Shown piece by piece: positions 43,774 to 55,630 of a stretch of DNA of 64,000 nt. The stretch is taken from positions 157,754-221,753 of the forward strand of contig JAKSZP010014528.1 in NCBI GenBank assembly GCA_022478985.1, in the 5' to 3' direction. Below the pieces are notes generated by a model. The model saw only the letters and a program-made list of their open reading frames with translations. It did not search any database and had not been told where the DNA came from. How positions within the stretch are numbered: position 1 is the stretch's first letter; every line of letters starts with the position of its first letter. The DNA comes from Massospora cicadina (taxonomy: Eukaryota; Entomophthoromycota; Entomophthoromycetes; Entomophthorales; Entomophthoraceae). Position numbers and translations under genes: made by a program.

Positions 43774-45158
43774 ACGCCCACCTCAAAATCCTGTCAGAGG
43801 GAGATATAAGGCTGATGAAATTGGCCATCAACTCAGTTTACCACTAACCCTTGAGTAACATAAGCAAGGGAGTATGTGGATTTCACCTTATTAGGGACCC
43901 AGTAGGGTCCATACCAAAGAATGCCAAGCAATTTCTGTCAATCTTTAGGTAAATGCCAATAAAAGAGGACCTGGTCGCCTAGCTGTAAAGTTGATAAAGA
44001 GGGTCAGCATTCAGTAAAATAATGATGGATCCTTTTCGTAGTGGTGACAATTCCCTGAGTGGCGAGGGCTTGAAGCCAGATAATCTCATCTGTTAAGGCC
44101 CTAATTGTCAAATTAGAGCTTTAAGTTACCAAGAAATCGAGTAGGGGTTTATGCTTATTGGCAGCCAAGGGGTACGACATTATAGAGATTTGAAACGGGA
44201 CATATTGATTATTCAATAATAATTTATCTGGTAAGCAAGAAAAACACTGGGCAGATAGTGGTTACAGTGCGTAGGGCTGTGGGCATCTTCTGCAGAATAG
44301 AAACAAGTTTCCCATTAGTGCGTTCCACCACCATATTGGTTGAGGGATTATAGGGGGCGATGAGACTTTAATTAATCCTAAAAAGCAAAGTTAGTTCTTG
44401 AACTACCTGTGAGGTGAAGTTTATCCAACTGTCCAATAGTATAGTTTGTGGGCATCTGTGCTAATTAAAAATATATCATATAATGATTAAGGCCGTGGAT
44501 TTTGTGATGGCGGATGGATAGAAATTGCTTTGACCCATTTTATCAAATAATCCGCAGCTAATATGTTATATTTGTGCCCCTGTAAACCATTGGCAAAAGG
44601 CCCACCAAATCAATGCTAAAGACATTATATGACTCAACAGAGCCATAACTGAATGTTGGTACTGAGGACTATCCCAATCTTAAATAAACAAATCAAACAG
44701 GCCTCTAAAATATCCTGGATGGTCTTGATGATCCTATCCTATTAGCATCGTTTCCTAAGCCATTTTGTAAGTCTTTTCACTTCACCGTGCCCCACAGTCA
44801 TGTCCTTCAGGGATAAAATCAGTTTATAGAGAAGGGTGGATATAAGGGAGCTTTCTTGTTGATTTTCTCTAAATCACTTAATTATATGAGTATCCTGGGT
44901 CATTTTCCTTAGCTCAGTTTGGATATCAGGAATTTTATAGCTCCCACCATTCAGGTTAGCTAATTAGATCATATAGCCAGTCTTCTTCAGGAGTTAATCC
45001 AGCACTGGAATCCTCAAAAGACTGTCAGCATTCTGTAAGATTATACTGCACGATGGACAATAGTAAATTGTAGTTCTATAGTCTTAATTTCCACCTCACC
45101 AACTGGCTGTTCAAGTCCTTCATTTGTTGCAACCTTGGAGTGAGGCATAGTCAGTGAT
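43300..45158 (-). mobile_element. A2, left part: Ty3/gypsy element of family A
   Basis: On the minus strand this contains the 3' LTR (43,300-43,773) and integrase to RNase H remnants. Many strings match A1 between 9,300 and 11,050, for example the region around 44,290-44,420 with A1 10,130-10,270. It stops at 45,158, where B is inserted, and continues at 61,504. All frames are broken. Confidence 0.8.
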
Positions 45159-45778
45159 TGTTGGGAATCATGAGAATTGGACAGGCCTGAGTATTATTTA
45201 AACCCAAACAAAAATCGCAGCTTGGTTGTAGAAGCTCCACCAATTCAATGAGCATCGAGACCAACTTGAAAAATAAATCTAAATGGGAGAAAGGAAACTC
45301 AACTTCCAGAAGGACCATCCAATTCTACTAACAAAGGTATCGAGTCAGCTGGTGAAGATCTTGTGATTTGGAGGTCCCTGGAATCAGCCGCCCTGACAAA
45401 AGAGTATCAAATTCAAAGAAAACATACGCCACCTGCCTCATAGTCAAAGAGGTCACTTGCCATACTCATTCCCAATTATCACGTCAAGTTCCCCTTAGGA
45501 GAACCCAAATATCATGGCAGACTATAAATATCTCCAAATTTTAAATAATAAAATTACCTTAAAATTCTCCTAGTTGTTTTTACTAGTGATTACTTTGCCT
45601 TTTTTATACAGAAGACCTTACCTGTTTAAAGCAAACAGAGTAGCCTCAACGACTATATTCCAATAAGAGTCTGCCTTAGGGAACCTAGTCCTTAAGAAAT
45701 TCCTCTGGACCCACGTTCAACTAATAATCAAACAGCCCTTAAAGGCCCTGACCTCAGACAGGAAGACGAAGACCTACA
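45159..45778 (+). repeat. 5' LTR of B
   Basis: Starts TGTTGGGAATCATGAG and ends CCTACA. Aligns with 60,879-61,498 along its whole length, with roughly one difference per eight to ten bases. Confidence 0.9.
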
Positions 45779-45781
45779 AAC

Positions 45782-45800
45782 TGGTGCTTTCTGCCAGGTC
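45782..45800 (+). other. Primer binding site of B
   Basis: TGGTGCTTTCTGCCAGGTC follows the LTR by three bases. The first seven bases are shared with Gy0, C1 and G. Confidence 0.55.
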
Positions 45801-45959
45801 CTTCTGAGGTTTCTGGTGAAGACTTACCTTCAATGTGAACAACTCCAGCGAAGTCAGCCTTCCCAATATGGAGAAGAATATGAGTTTAATATAATGGGTC
45901 GCTATCAACAAATTAGAATGTGACGCTACCTCAACCATGAGAACTTGAGTTCCATGCAA

Positions 45960-46682
45960 CCATGACCTTAACTACCGCAGTTCCTGATGAATCCATCTAC
46001 CAAAAACAGGATCCCAATGTCACCCAAACAGTTTGAGAGCTTCTAGGCGAAGTTGTAACCCCTGGTAGGAGAACTAGTTGTAGCAGCTTTACCTGGAATA
46101 TTCAAATGCGTCAATTTTATTCCTTGACAAAACTTTTGAGCAGTGACATAGGAGCACCCTGTACAAATCCATACCTCCAACAATTTGTAACCCTGCCTTA
46201 TATCAACACATGCAGTTATTCACACTCCATCACACGGAGATGCAGAGACAGCTAGAAATGACCCATCAGGTTCACCCCCAGATCCTTGAGTTATATGACG
46301 TCGCCTTTAAGCTTTGGCCAAGATAATTGGGATGCCATTTTGAGTAACCGTCAGGAAACCAACAACATCCAGCGCCACATTGCTCAAATTGACACTAGAG
46401 TCGTCCAATAATTGCAGTATAGGTTCTCCCAGCGGATGGACCAATTAACCACTGGTATGAATCAAAGAGTGGAACGTGCTTTATTCATTCTTCTTGCCTG
46501 AATTACCAAATATTGCCAAGCAACTGATTTTCAACTTGAAAAATTTGTTTGGCCATATCAAGCAGCTGAGTGAATGACTCGTTATAATGCTACCTTGAGA
46601 AGTTATGGTGTAACATGAGGCCCCTAGCGGAACAGGATCCAGTGGGAGATAAGGATAACAAGGGTCCCCTGGGCCTGGAGGC
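45960..46682 (+). pseudogene. B Gag, first part, with collagen-like tract
   Basis: The leader and N-terminal Gag region is full of stops. At its end (about 46,630-46,682) one frame encodes Gly-first triplets G-T, G-S-S, G-R, G-Q, G-S-P, G-P-G, with two stops inside. The tract continues across the D insertion at 52,636 with G-P-P and G-A-F. D has split the tract in two, with GAGGC duplicated. Confidence 0.6.
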
Positions 46683-47532
46683 TGTCATAGTTAAATGACA
46701 TGATAGTGGGTACCAACCCCAAGGATAAGGTTGGGCGACAGGAGGCCCAGAAGGTGAAGCTTAGGCCCTCCCTGACCTCAAGCACACATTAGACCAACGC
46801 TGGTTACAAGCCATATATGCCCAGGTTGGTACTAGTGAGGTGCATAACGCCCAGCCCCTTGCGTCGGCCCAGTCAATAAAATGAATGATTTATTCAATTA
46901 ATGATGATGGGTCAATTCAGTTGATTGAGGAACGGGGGTTCAAAACCATTCCATTTACGAAATTATGCGTTTGGGTTCAATACAACTTCAATTGATTACT
47001 CGAGTGAAGTCAGTTTTGGTGTATTCTACCAATTTGGATGGTAGTGTTTGCCTATTGGTGAATTGATGCTTGGGACCATTTTTGCAGACCCCAGATTTCC
47101 CCACCAAAGTTTAAATTTGTTTTCTGTGACCAACATTCCTTGTTGGTTGACTTTCCTAATAAACTTTCCCCATTTTCCTATTTTCTATTATGTTATTTCA
47201 GATGATCCTGTGCACGGACCCCTTTGAGGAGGTCTCGTGCTATGTTAACCATTCCATTTTTTATATGATTAGTTTATCCCCGTGTGCACCGTTGGGTCGC
47301 CCAGGTTTACCTCCAACCTGGGACGCTTACCCCTTCTTCCCTTGTGCATTGCGTCACTTTTGGTTGGTTATTTCCTATTATGATCGCGCTTTTATACTTA
47401 AGGTATTAATGCTCCAGCACCCTCTGCTGGGCTTTAGTACTTTTTGTACTAACGGCTAGTTCCCTGGCGTTGGCCCTGTGCACCAAGCACTACCACGCTG
47501 GGAACAGGAGAGTTATAAACACTCTCCGTACA
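46683..47532 (+). repeat. 5' LTR of D (850 bp)
   Basis: Starts TGTCATAGTTAAATGACATG and ends CCGTACA. Aligns with 51,785-52,630 at roughly 90 percent by eye. No TGG-type primer site follows directly (next bases TTAGTCAAACAACC), so priming may differ from the other families. Confidence 0.9.
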
Positions 47533-47834
47533 TTAGTCAAACAACCTCTTGATTTTATGTGTGAACTTTTTCCATGTGGGACTTTTCCAAAGTGTAAATG
47601 GTGGATGCCAGCTGTGGGCTTCAGCTGTGATCAACTGCACCGCTTTTTCCTCTTTTTTCTGAAGTTTGGAGCTTCTCGGCGTTATTTGGCTGCCTCCAAT
47701 GGGAAATTACCCACCCTTCATGCTCGTACCTGGTGGATATGGACGCTTCTGGGTTCAAAAGTTGTGATTCTTTGACTTTCTGCCGAAATTTACAAAACCA
47801 ACTTAAATAAATAGGGTTACTTTGGCAGCGCATT

Positions 47835-48665
47835 ATGACGATGCCTGCAGAATCAGCGCAGAGGGGCCTGGGGGTGTTGGCCTTGGATAACATTGGCTAT
47901 TTCTTTGCTGTTATGGGAATAGGGTCATTTGCGTCTAAAAATGCGTTCTATAACGGAAACACTATGTATACTTCTGAACCATATTTGCTCTCTCATGGCT
48001 CAGATAAGGAACCTATTCCTGTGTATCAAATCACCCCAGAAAATCCCCGTTTGACCTCTTCCATGATTTGTAGCACTCAGGAAGTTGAAAAGGAACTGCA
48101 TTTACAATATGAAAATGTTTATGTCCCTGCTGAAGATATGGTGGAATATGTGGCCTCAGTAGTAAGAGTGGCCAAGTATCTCTCTCCATTCTTTAATTCT
48201 AAAACATACCAGTGGGAAATTTTAATGCCAGATGATGATTTTGTTGGTGATGTTCTGGCTCTGTCTGCTATAAATAAAGACCATTCTGGGTATTTTCTAC
48301 TAACTGCCATCCTTTTCTCCTCGTTAGGTAAACTCAGCACCACTATTCTGGTGGATACTGGCGCCACTGAAAACTTTATGGACCAGAGCCTAGCCGACTA
48401 CCTGGGGCTGAGTTACTTGCCAGGTGGTATGGTTTGGGGAGGGACGTCCCAGGGTATTCCCACTCTGAAGATCATTGGGACAGTGGACTATCAGGTTGGC
48501 AAGTACCACTTGTCTGATCACTTCCAAGCTATCAAAAACCTCCTGTACCCTATCATTTTGGGTTTGGAGTGGTGGCGGAAGTTTGACGTTAGAACTAACC
48601 TGAAAGAGAATACCCTATCTATAACATTAAAAAATGGTCGCACATTAGTTGTTCCTTTGTCATAG
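47835..48665 (+). pseudogene. D N-terminal region and aspartic protease (open frame)
   Basis: An open frame of 276 codons, the longest in the window. Residues 170-190 read TTILVDTGATENFMDQSL, the retropepsin active site, and LLYPIILGLEWWRKFDV near residue 245 is the end of the fold. The first 150 residues do not resemble a Gag core or zinc knuckle. They may be what is left of Gag or a linker. The frame ends at 48,665 before reverse transcriptase, which continues in other frames. Confidence 0.75.
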
Positions 48666-49440
48666 GATCACGCCCAGGGCAAATTGCCCCACTGGCCCCA
48701 CCTTTGCACTCTTAGCCTTGCCTCTATGCGGAAGCCCACCTTGGAGGTTCCCCTACCTTCTTGTTTGGAGGGTTTGGAAACTTCCTTTGATGCTGCATCA
48801 GCTGACACCTTACCTGATCATTCTGAGTATGACTGTGAGTTCAAGCTCACTATGGATCTGGTGCGGATATCTTCCCCCATTTACCCATTGAATGTACGGG
48901 AGGAAGAGGCGTTATATGTGTGGGTAAAGGAGCAGTTAGCCAAAGGCGCGATTTTCAGCGTACCTCGGCTGTTTGCTCCCCACTTCTCTTTTTTGAGAAG
49001 GCTGATGGTACTCTACGGCCACGTGTAAACTATGGGAACCTCAACAACATCACTGTAACAGATCTAAATCCCATCCCTTTAGATTCTCAGATTGCGCGCT
49101 ATGTGGAGAAGGCTAAGGTCTTTTCCAAGCTGGATTGCCTCAATGCGTTCAATCAGATTCGGATAAAAAGGGATAAGGGTGGTTGACCGCATTCTGTACC
49201 ATAAAAGGGATTTTCCAGTTTTGGGTTATGCCCTTTAGGCTTAAGAATGCCACTGCTATCTTTCAACGCCGCATTGATGCAGCGTTGGGGGACTTGTTAG
49301 GGGTATGCGCGGTTTCCTACATGTATGATATCCTGGTGTTTTCCCCTGATCATGAGTCCCATGCAGTAAACCTTTGGCAAGTGGTGGAGAGGTTAAAAGC
49401 AGACAGCCTTACGCTGAAAATTAGCAAGTGTTAATTTTTC
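48666..49440 (+). pseudogene. D reverse transcriptase
   Basis: Pieces in three frames: LYVWVKEQLAKGAIFSVPRL (48,684-49,028 frame), LRPRVNYGNLNNITV (48,920-49,186), KVFSKLDCLNAFNQIRI with the first catalytic Asp, then VMPFRLKNATAIFQRRID and SYMYDILVFSPDHESH (49,183-49,434). The catalytic YxDD motif is YMYD, with one Asp lost. A stop (TAA) ends the last piece at the conserved Cys-rich turn ISKC. Confidence 0.88.
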
Positions 49441-50110
49441 AAGTCCCAGGTCACTTTTCTGGGCAACGTCATGTTTAACCAAGGACAAATGATAACTCCA
49501 GACAAGGAGAAGGCCATTTGTGAGTGGCCCACCACCTCAGTCAAGGAATTGAGGAGCTTTTTGGGGACGTGTACATTCCTCAAGAAGTTCACGCCCAATC
49601 TTTCCGAGGTGGCAGCACCCTTATATAAGGCTAGCGGTGCAAAGGTGCTTCAGTGGTCCCCAGTTTGGAGGATGCTTTCCAAGCAGTGAAGTGCACCCTG
49701 TTGTCAATGTCTGTACTTCGCCATGTCGACCCTTCCAAAGAGTTCATAGTGTCTACTGATGCCTCCAACTTCGCCATAGCAGCTGCCTTGTTACAAGTAG
49801 GCGAAGATGGGATAGAGCACCCGGCGGGATATTTTTCTAGGAAAATGTCTTTGCCTCAGTTGAATTACGCCGTTTATGACAAGATGTTACTGGCAGTGGT
49901 GGAGGCGCTGACTTATTGGCGTCACCACTTGCATGGCTCCTCCCAACCTTTCCAGGTACGTACAGATCACCGTGCCTTGCTGTACTACCGCGCCCCTCAT
50001 GTCTAAACTACATGGCAGACCCATTGTCATGAGACCCTTGCCCAATCTTCATTCTCTTACGAGTTCACCAAGGGCAAGGATAATGGTTTGGCGGATGCCT
50101 TGAGCCGCAA
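49441..50110 (+). pseudogene. D RT thumb and RNase H
   Basis: GNVMFNQGQMITPDKEKAIC and ELRSFLGTCTFLKKFTPNLS (49,471-49,689) are the connection. The frame 49,653-50,006 carries VSTDASNFAIAAALLQVG with the RNase H Asp intact and FQVRTDHRALLYYRAPHV. NGLADALSRNPAL near 50,085 is the end of the domain. Few changes are needed from a working sequence, but stops and frameshifts are present. Confidence 0.88.
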
Positions 50111-51240
50111 CCCTGCTTTAGCTCCTGATCCCAAGGAGTTAGAAGTTTATAACACACAGTTGATGATTCCGCCAAATAAAATTGTGTCTCAACTTCCCTC
50201 TCCCCCGTCCAACGGGACAGTGCTTGAACCTCTGGAAAGTGCGGAGGAATATAGTATGTTCATAAAGGTAGTCCTTTCTCAGCCGCTAAAAGCCGAATTT
50301 ACTATGGTACTTTGTAAGAGCGCTTTGAGTCAAGAGGACCTATCTGGGGGTTATCGCATGAAGGATGAGATGGTGTGGTTCCAGGGGCGCCTATGGATTC
50401 CTGCTATACCACTGCGTCTGTAAATCATTTGGGACTATCATGATGGACTCACCATTGGTCATCCTGGGAAAGCAAAGACCTTGGTGCCAATATGACGCAC
50501 CTACAATTGGAAGTTCTTGCCTGCTCAGGTGGATCAAATTGTAAAGAGTGCTTGATCTGCAACCAAATGAAGCCAAATCGTCAACCTTTAGCGGGGTTGT
50601 TGGTACCAGTCCAGAAGGCTAAAGGGCCCTGGACTTCCCAATTGGTGAATTTCATTGTGGAATTACCTGTCTCTGATGGTTATGATGCCATCATGGTAGT
50701 GGTGGACCGTTTTACAAAGTTCACCCACTTTATTCCTTGCAGAACTACAATAACCGCGGCTGAGATGGCTAGGCTCTTCGTCACCCATGTATTTGCGCTT
50801 CATGGGGTTCCCCAAGAATTATTAGTGACTGGGGCCCCCAGTTTACCTCTTTCTTTTAGAAAGAGTTGTGTAAGACTCTTCAGATTAGCCCTTGCCGTTC
50901 AACTGCCTATCACCCCCAATCAGATGGGCAGACTGAACGAGTGAACCAGTGCTTGGAACAGTTCCTGCGCTGTTACACTTCCGCAGATCATTCAGATTGG
51001 GTTTCTCACATTCCAATGGCCCAATTTAGCTACAACAAACACTTTGCATTCTTTGATTGGTTGTTCTCCTTTTTTTGCCAGCCATGGTTTTAACCCTGCC
51101 TTTAACATGGAGCCTAACTGTGAATCTAAAGTTGAAGAGGTGGTGGACTTTGCCAAGACTCTCAAGAAGGTCCACCAGGGGGTTTCCACAAATTTATAGG
51201 CGGCAATTCAAGTTTATAAGGAGAACGCTGATGGTAAGCG
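50111..51240 (+). pseudogene. D integrase, zinc-binding end and core
   Basis: CKECLICNQMKPNRQPLAG near 50,540 is the zinc-binding end. The core frame 50,492-50,944 has DAIMVVVDRFTKFTHFIPC (first Asp) and VFALHGVPQELLVT. In the second Asp block the usual 'SDRG' reads TGAP. After a shift, PCRSTAYHPQSDGQTERVNQ (50,866-51,093 frame) gives the catalytic Glu. The wording of these blocks is typical of fungal and animal chromoviruses. Confidence 0.88.
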
Positions 51241-51244
51241 CAGA

Positions 51245-51795
51245 GTGTGTCCAGCGTACAAGGAAGGGGATCTTGTGATGCTTGATGCTCATAACATCCC
51301 TATCAAGCAGCTATGTAAGAAGCTGGGACCAAAGAGGATTGGTCCTTACCGCGTTGTTAGTAAGGTGGGCCATACATCATACCAATTAGATCTGCCTTCT
51401 TTGTTTCAGATCTTCTTTGTCTTTCATGAGAGCAAATTGACGTTGTTTGAGGGCCCCCACCAAAGACTCCTGAGGCCTATCTCGTGGATGGGGCGCCAGA
51501 GTGGGAAGCGGATGAAATAGTAGCCTCCCACCATGTTAAAAGAAGACTTGAGTACCTGGTATCTTGGAAGGGTTTTGATGCTGCAGAGAACAGTTGGGTC
51601 CCAGCGCGTGACTGTGTACATGCCCAAGATCTAATTGTAGCTTTCCATAAGCGTTTCCCCCAGGCCGCTGGATCTCAGCCCAATTCAATCATTACCGCAA
51701 TGAAGTTGGCCCAGGCCCACAAGAACTTTTTTTCTAGTGCAAGCCCCTGGAGGGGGGTTAAGCCCCTTTGGGAAGAGAGGGTAATGTCATGGTAA
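51245..51795 (+). pseudogene. D integrase C-terminus with chromodomain
   Basis: YKEGDLVMLDAHNI and KLGPKRIGPYRVVSKVGHTS (51,245-51,520) form the C-terminal barrel. The overlapping frame 51,484-51,795 carries EYLVSWKGFDAAENSWVPA, an intact chromodomain core with aromatic residues Y and W in the usual places, then a basic tail. Chromodomains steer integration to marked heterochromatin in relatives. Only this family shows one here. Confidence 0.92.
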
Positions 51796-52630
51796 ATGAC
51801 ATGATAATGGGCACCAACCCCAAGGATAAGGCTGGGCGACAGGAGGCTTAGAAGTTGAAGCTTCAGGCCCTCACTGACCTCAAGCACACATTAGCCAACG
51901 CTGGGTACAAGCCAAATATGCCCAGGATGGTACTAGTGAGGTGCAGAACGCCCAGCCCCTTGCATTGGTCCAGACATTAAAACGAACATTTTATTCAATT
52001 AATGATGATGGGTCGATTAGTTGATTGTGGAACGGGGGTTCAAAACCCATTCCATTTACAAAACTATGCATTTGGGTCAGATACAACTTCAATCAATTAC
52101 TTGAGTGAAGTCAGTTTTGGTGTATTCTACCAATATGGATGGTAGTGTTTGCCTATTGGTGAATTGATGCTTGGGACCATTTTTGCAGACCCCAAATTTC
52201 CCCACCAAAGTTTAAATTTGTTTTCTGTGACCAACATTCCTTGTTGGTTGACTTTCCCAATAAACGCTCCCCATTTTCCCGTTTTCTATTATGTTATTTT
52301 GGACAATCCTGTGCGCAGATCCCTTTGAGGAGGTCTTGCGCTATGTTAACCATTCCATTTTGAATATGATTAGTTAATCCACGTGTGCACCGTTGGGTCG
52401 CCCAGGTTACCTTTAACCTTGGACGCTTACCCCTTCTTCCCTTGTTCCTTGCGTCACTTTTGGTTGGTTTTTCCTATTATGATCGCACTCTTCTAATTAA
52501 GGCATTATTGCTCCAGCACCCTCTGCTGGGCTTTAGTACTTTTTGTACTAACGGCTAGTTCCCTGGCGTTGGCCCTGTGCACCAAACACTACCACGCTGG
52601 AACTATAGAGTTATAGACACTCTCCTTACA
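51785..52630 (+). repeat. 3' LTR of D
   Basis: Starts TGTCATGGTAAATGACATG after the purine-rich GGGAAGAGAGGGTAA. Ends CCTTACA, followed by the target duplication GAGGC. Confidence 0.9.
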
Positions 52631-52635
52631 GAGGC

Positions 52636-53700
52636 CCCTGAGGTCCTCCAGGTGCCTTTACCTGCTGGATCTTTCTTCAACAAAAACCATGAAGCCTGAC
52701 TTTTGCCCCTCAAGTGACAACTATTATTGGTGGCTTGAGGTGCTGAGATGACTATTGAGGAAGAACATCTGAATGTTGATTTGACCTTCCCGCATTGTAT
52801 GACCATTTTTTGAAGATTACAGGTACCTGCACCAATCTGATCGCTTCCCAAAACCAAGAAAATCGTCACATTGAGCGGATGATTACCAAGCTCCAAACAA
52901 TAAAGGCTAAACATGATGCACTCTTTAAGCATTTAACCCAATAGTCCAAAGAGATCAAGAGTCTACGCCAACTTTTAGATTCTAAGGCTCCCCTTAAGCA
53001 TGTCATTGAATGCTACGACACTATCCAGGATGATATGGATGAGATTCTCTGTCAGTTTGTTAGTTCTATCCCACACACTGATATAGGCATCATGGAGCCC
53101 ACAAACTTAGAGCGCCCACTCTCTCCTGCCATTCTTGTCCTCTCTGAACCCATTATGAATTTCAAACCTACCTTCAAGGAGAATTACGTCCCCTGGGGCC
53201 AAGACAATCCAGCCATACCTCTTTGTATATAAAGGTGCGATAGAGCCAGCTACTTGCCAACACTAGTTCCAGCATATATGAACCTGTATGGATGGCAAGG
53301 CATGAAAATTATGATGCCTTATTTCTAGACATGCACCACTTGGGCAGCCATTAAGGAGGCCCTCATCAAAAAATTTGGTAGTAATTTGACCCTATCTAAC
53401 CATAAACAGGCTTTCATGCGTATCAACCTGGGACGTGGAGAATCCCATATATAATTTGCAGAACGCTTCTATCATAAAGCACAGGCATCAGCTTCTTGTG
53501 ACCAGGTTGCCTTAGTTGCCATCTCAGCTGCTCACTCCGCTTTCCAACACGTTACCAACCTAGTACTCTATTTCCAGAACGCCAAAAAGATGTTTAAATT
53601 CATCCTTGACATTAGGAAGTCATTAATGGAATTGCTTAATCCCAAAGTAAGCTAAGCTCTTAATAAAAGAATTTGACCCAATATCTATACCATTGGCAAC
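52636..53700 (+). pseudogene. B Gag, second part
   Basis: After D the collagen-like tract ends and Gag continues. A coiled-coil-like stretch (about 52,850-53,030) leads into a frame of 65 codons (53,035-53,232) with NFKPTFKENYVPWG, the same block as in Gy0. Next comes a region with HKQAFMRINLGRGESHI and FAERFYHKAQAS near 53,405-53,490, the 'ES...FAERFY..A' helix of gypsy Gag. Stops interrupt it. No zinc knuckle was seen. Confidence 0.7.
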
Positions 53701-54039
53701 TTTCAGAGATAAAAGCTGCGTTGTGACCCATACTCATATTAGGAATCTTTGGCCACTGAGAAAGTTCCTGTTAGAAGCAAGCTGATGAGTCGGGAAAAGT
53801 GGAGTCATCTTTGGGGGTGAGGCACCATCAGCTGACAACACAACGCCTCAAACTCAACCTTCTCTCACTCCATGCGCTGAGTGTTATGTTCTGAAGAAAC
53901 CTGATGAATTGGACGTCCAGATTCCATGATTCCGAATAAGGATTTAACTTCCTCCACACTTCCTTTTCTGGACCGCTATCTCCAGGAAACTCCATCTACT
54001 TGATCCCCCACTTTGGCACTAAAGTCACCTGAGTAGAGG

Positions 54040-54275
54040 TCATTGTTCACAAGGTGAAGATCTTGGCCATCATTGACACTGGCTCCCTTGTCAATTTAAT
54101 ATTTCTCTTGGTTGGTTAAACGGATAAAAGTTGCACCAGATCAGAATCACTCCCTTGACTATGGAATGGCGGGACTTGATTGTACCCACTCCCTGGGAGC
54201 CTACTCCTCCTTGCCTCTTCAATTTGCCTCTTTGGTTGTTACAGCACCCACCAAACTGTTGGAAAATGATGGTAA
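54040..54275 (+). pseudogene. B aspartic protease, first part
   Basis: KILAIIDTGSLVNL (about 54,057-54,098) is the active site. Further along, VVTAPTKLLENDG leads to the E2 insertion at 54,276. The second part of the protease, with DLLIGTQFLVEFDTL, follows E2 at 55,631. Confidence 0.8.
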
Positions 54276-55630
54276 TGTCATAAAGGCAGCAAGATATGTT
54301 TAGACTGGCCTTCCATTCTGGATGCCAATGCAACGAAATGAAAAAGCCCAAATGCCAGAGGCATTGCTGCTTGAATGACGGTTATTTGAATGGGAAAAGA
54401 TTATGCCAACGAGCGCCCGTGAGCCATAAAAGGGAATATCAACTCGGTGACAAACCAGGCAAACATGGCCTCAGGGACCGCGGGTTTTGGAGCTGGACAA
54501 AATTGGGTTGGGTAAAGTGGTTTAAATTTCACTTTAATAAAAATGAATTGGGAACCAGGATTTTTTTATTGGAAATAAAGGTAGAAAATCAACCATCAAT
54601 TTTCACAGTGTGTTTTGACTAATTTAATAGATGATTGATTTGGTGAATAGCTTAGTAAGACTTGGGATCAGGACCCTAAACGTTTGACCTAAACCGGCGA
54701 ACTTTGAGCGTGGGGAAAAATAATTCAATGTAAACTGACCAAAATTGTGGCGGTGGGCCAAGTTGTTGTCAGTTTGACTCAGATGCACAAGTTGCGGTTT
54801 CACTGCAATTTTGATAATTAGCACAACAGCGTCTCACCCAACGAGCAACAGGAACCTCCCAAGGCCACCCCATGTAGGGGCGGCTCAAGAGGTCAAAAAC
54901 GGGTGTGGATACCCAACCCACTATACCTGATCACTTGGGCGTCCGTTCACCCAAGCAAGATGCAATGAACAAGGATCCTAATTTTTGAGGGGAGGATTTC
55001 AGGTTAGTGGCAACATTTGAAAATAGAGGCACATGCCTGTCAGGCGTTGTCCCTGATATTTTTGAGGGGGGTTTTGAATCTGCAACAATTATCAATAGCT
55101 CAGTGCTATTGGCGAGTTTAACCAAAGATTTATTGAAGGACAATTCTTATTAAAAGGTACACGCCTGTTAGGCTTTGTCCTTAATGTTTTTGAAGCCAGT
55201 TTCAAACTGATGACAACATTTCCCAATGGCCTTATGCCATTGGAAATTTTTGCTGAGGATCGACCCTTGATTCCCCATTTATTGAATGTGCAAACCTATT
55301 GGGCTTCATTGCAGAGAGTTTAAGGCTTCTGGATTTTGATTTTAAGAGCTTGGAGCCATCAACTTCATAAGATCCTTTTGGCTCATGGGAGTAGCGGCTT
55401 TCAATTATTTTGGCACAAATTTCCTCAATTCACTGAACTAATTTGGTTGAGTTAATTGTGGGGACAGGTGGTGGTATCTTCAAGGGAACAGCTGTTACCT
55501 ATCGCTCATCTATCACATGAGCGAGATCTCCTTGTGAGACAAGAGGGACAGCTTCCTTTTTTGGCTCCTTTTTTGTTGGGAACAGATACACCGCCCAGTC
55601 CAGGCAGAGGGGACGCTCCCTAGACTTACA
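54276..55630. repeat. E2: TG...CA unit inside B protease
   Basis: The plus strand begins TGTCATAAAGGCAGCAAG and ends CCTAGACTTACA, as in E1. B protease sequence breaks at 54,275 and resumes at 55,631. The flanks GGTAA and GTTAC do not match exactly, so the duplication is decayed. The minus strand carries the same frame blocks as E1: SRERPLCLDWAVY, PLVSQGDLAHVIDER, and PWEVPVARWVRRCCANYQN. The C-terminal hydrophobic region is shorter and has stops. Confidence 0.7.

Larger units (their letters stand above)
46683..52630 (+). mobile_element. D: chromovirus-like gypsy element with target duplication GAGGC
   Basis: LTRs at 46,683-47,532 and 51,785-52,630. GAGGC flanks it at 46,678-46,682 and 52,631-52,635. 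The internal part of about 4.25 kb encodes protease, reverse transcriptase, RNase H, integrase and a C-terminal chromodomain. It carries the longest frames of the window and is probably the youngest element here. A Gag core was not found. Unlike the other families it has no visible dUTPase-like domain. Confidence 0.93.
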
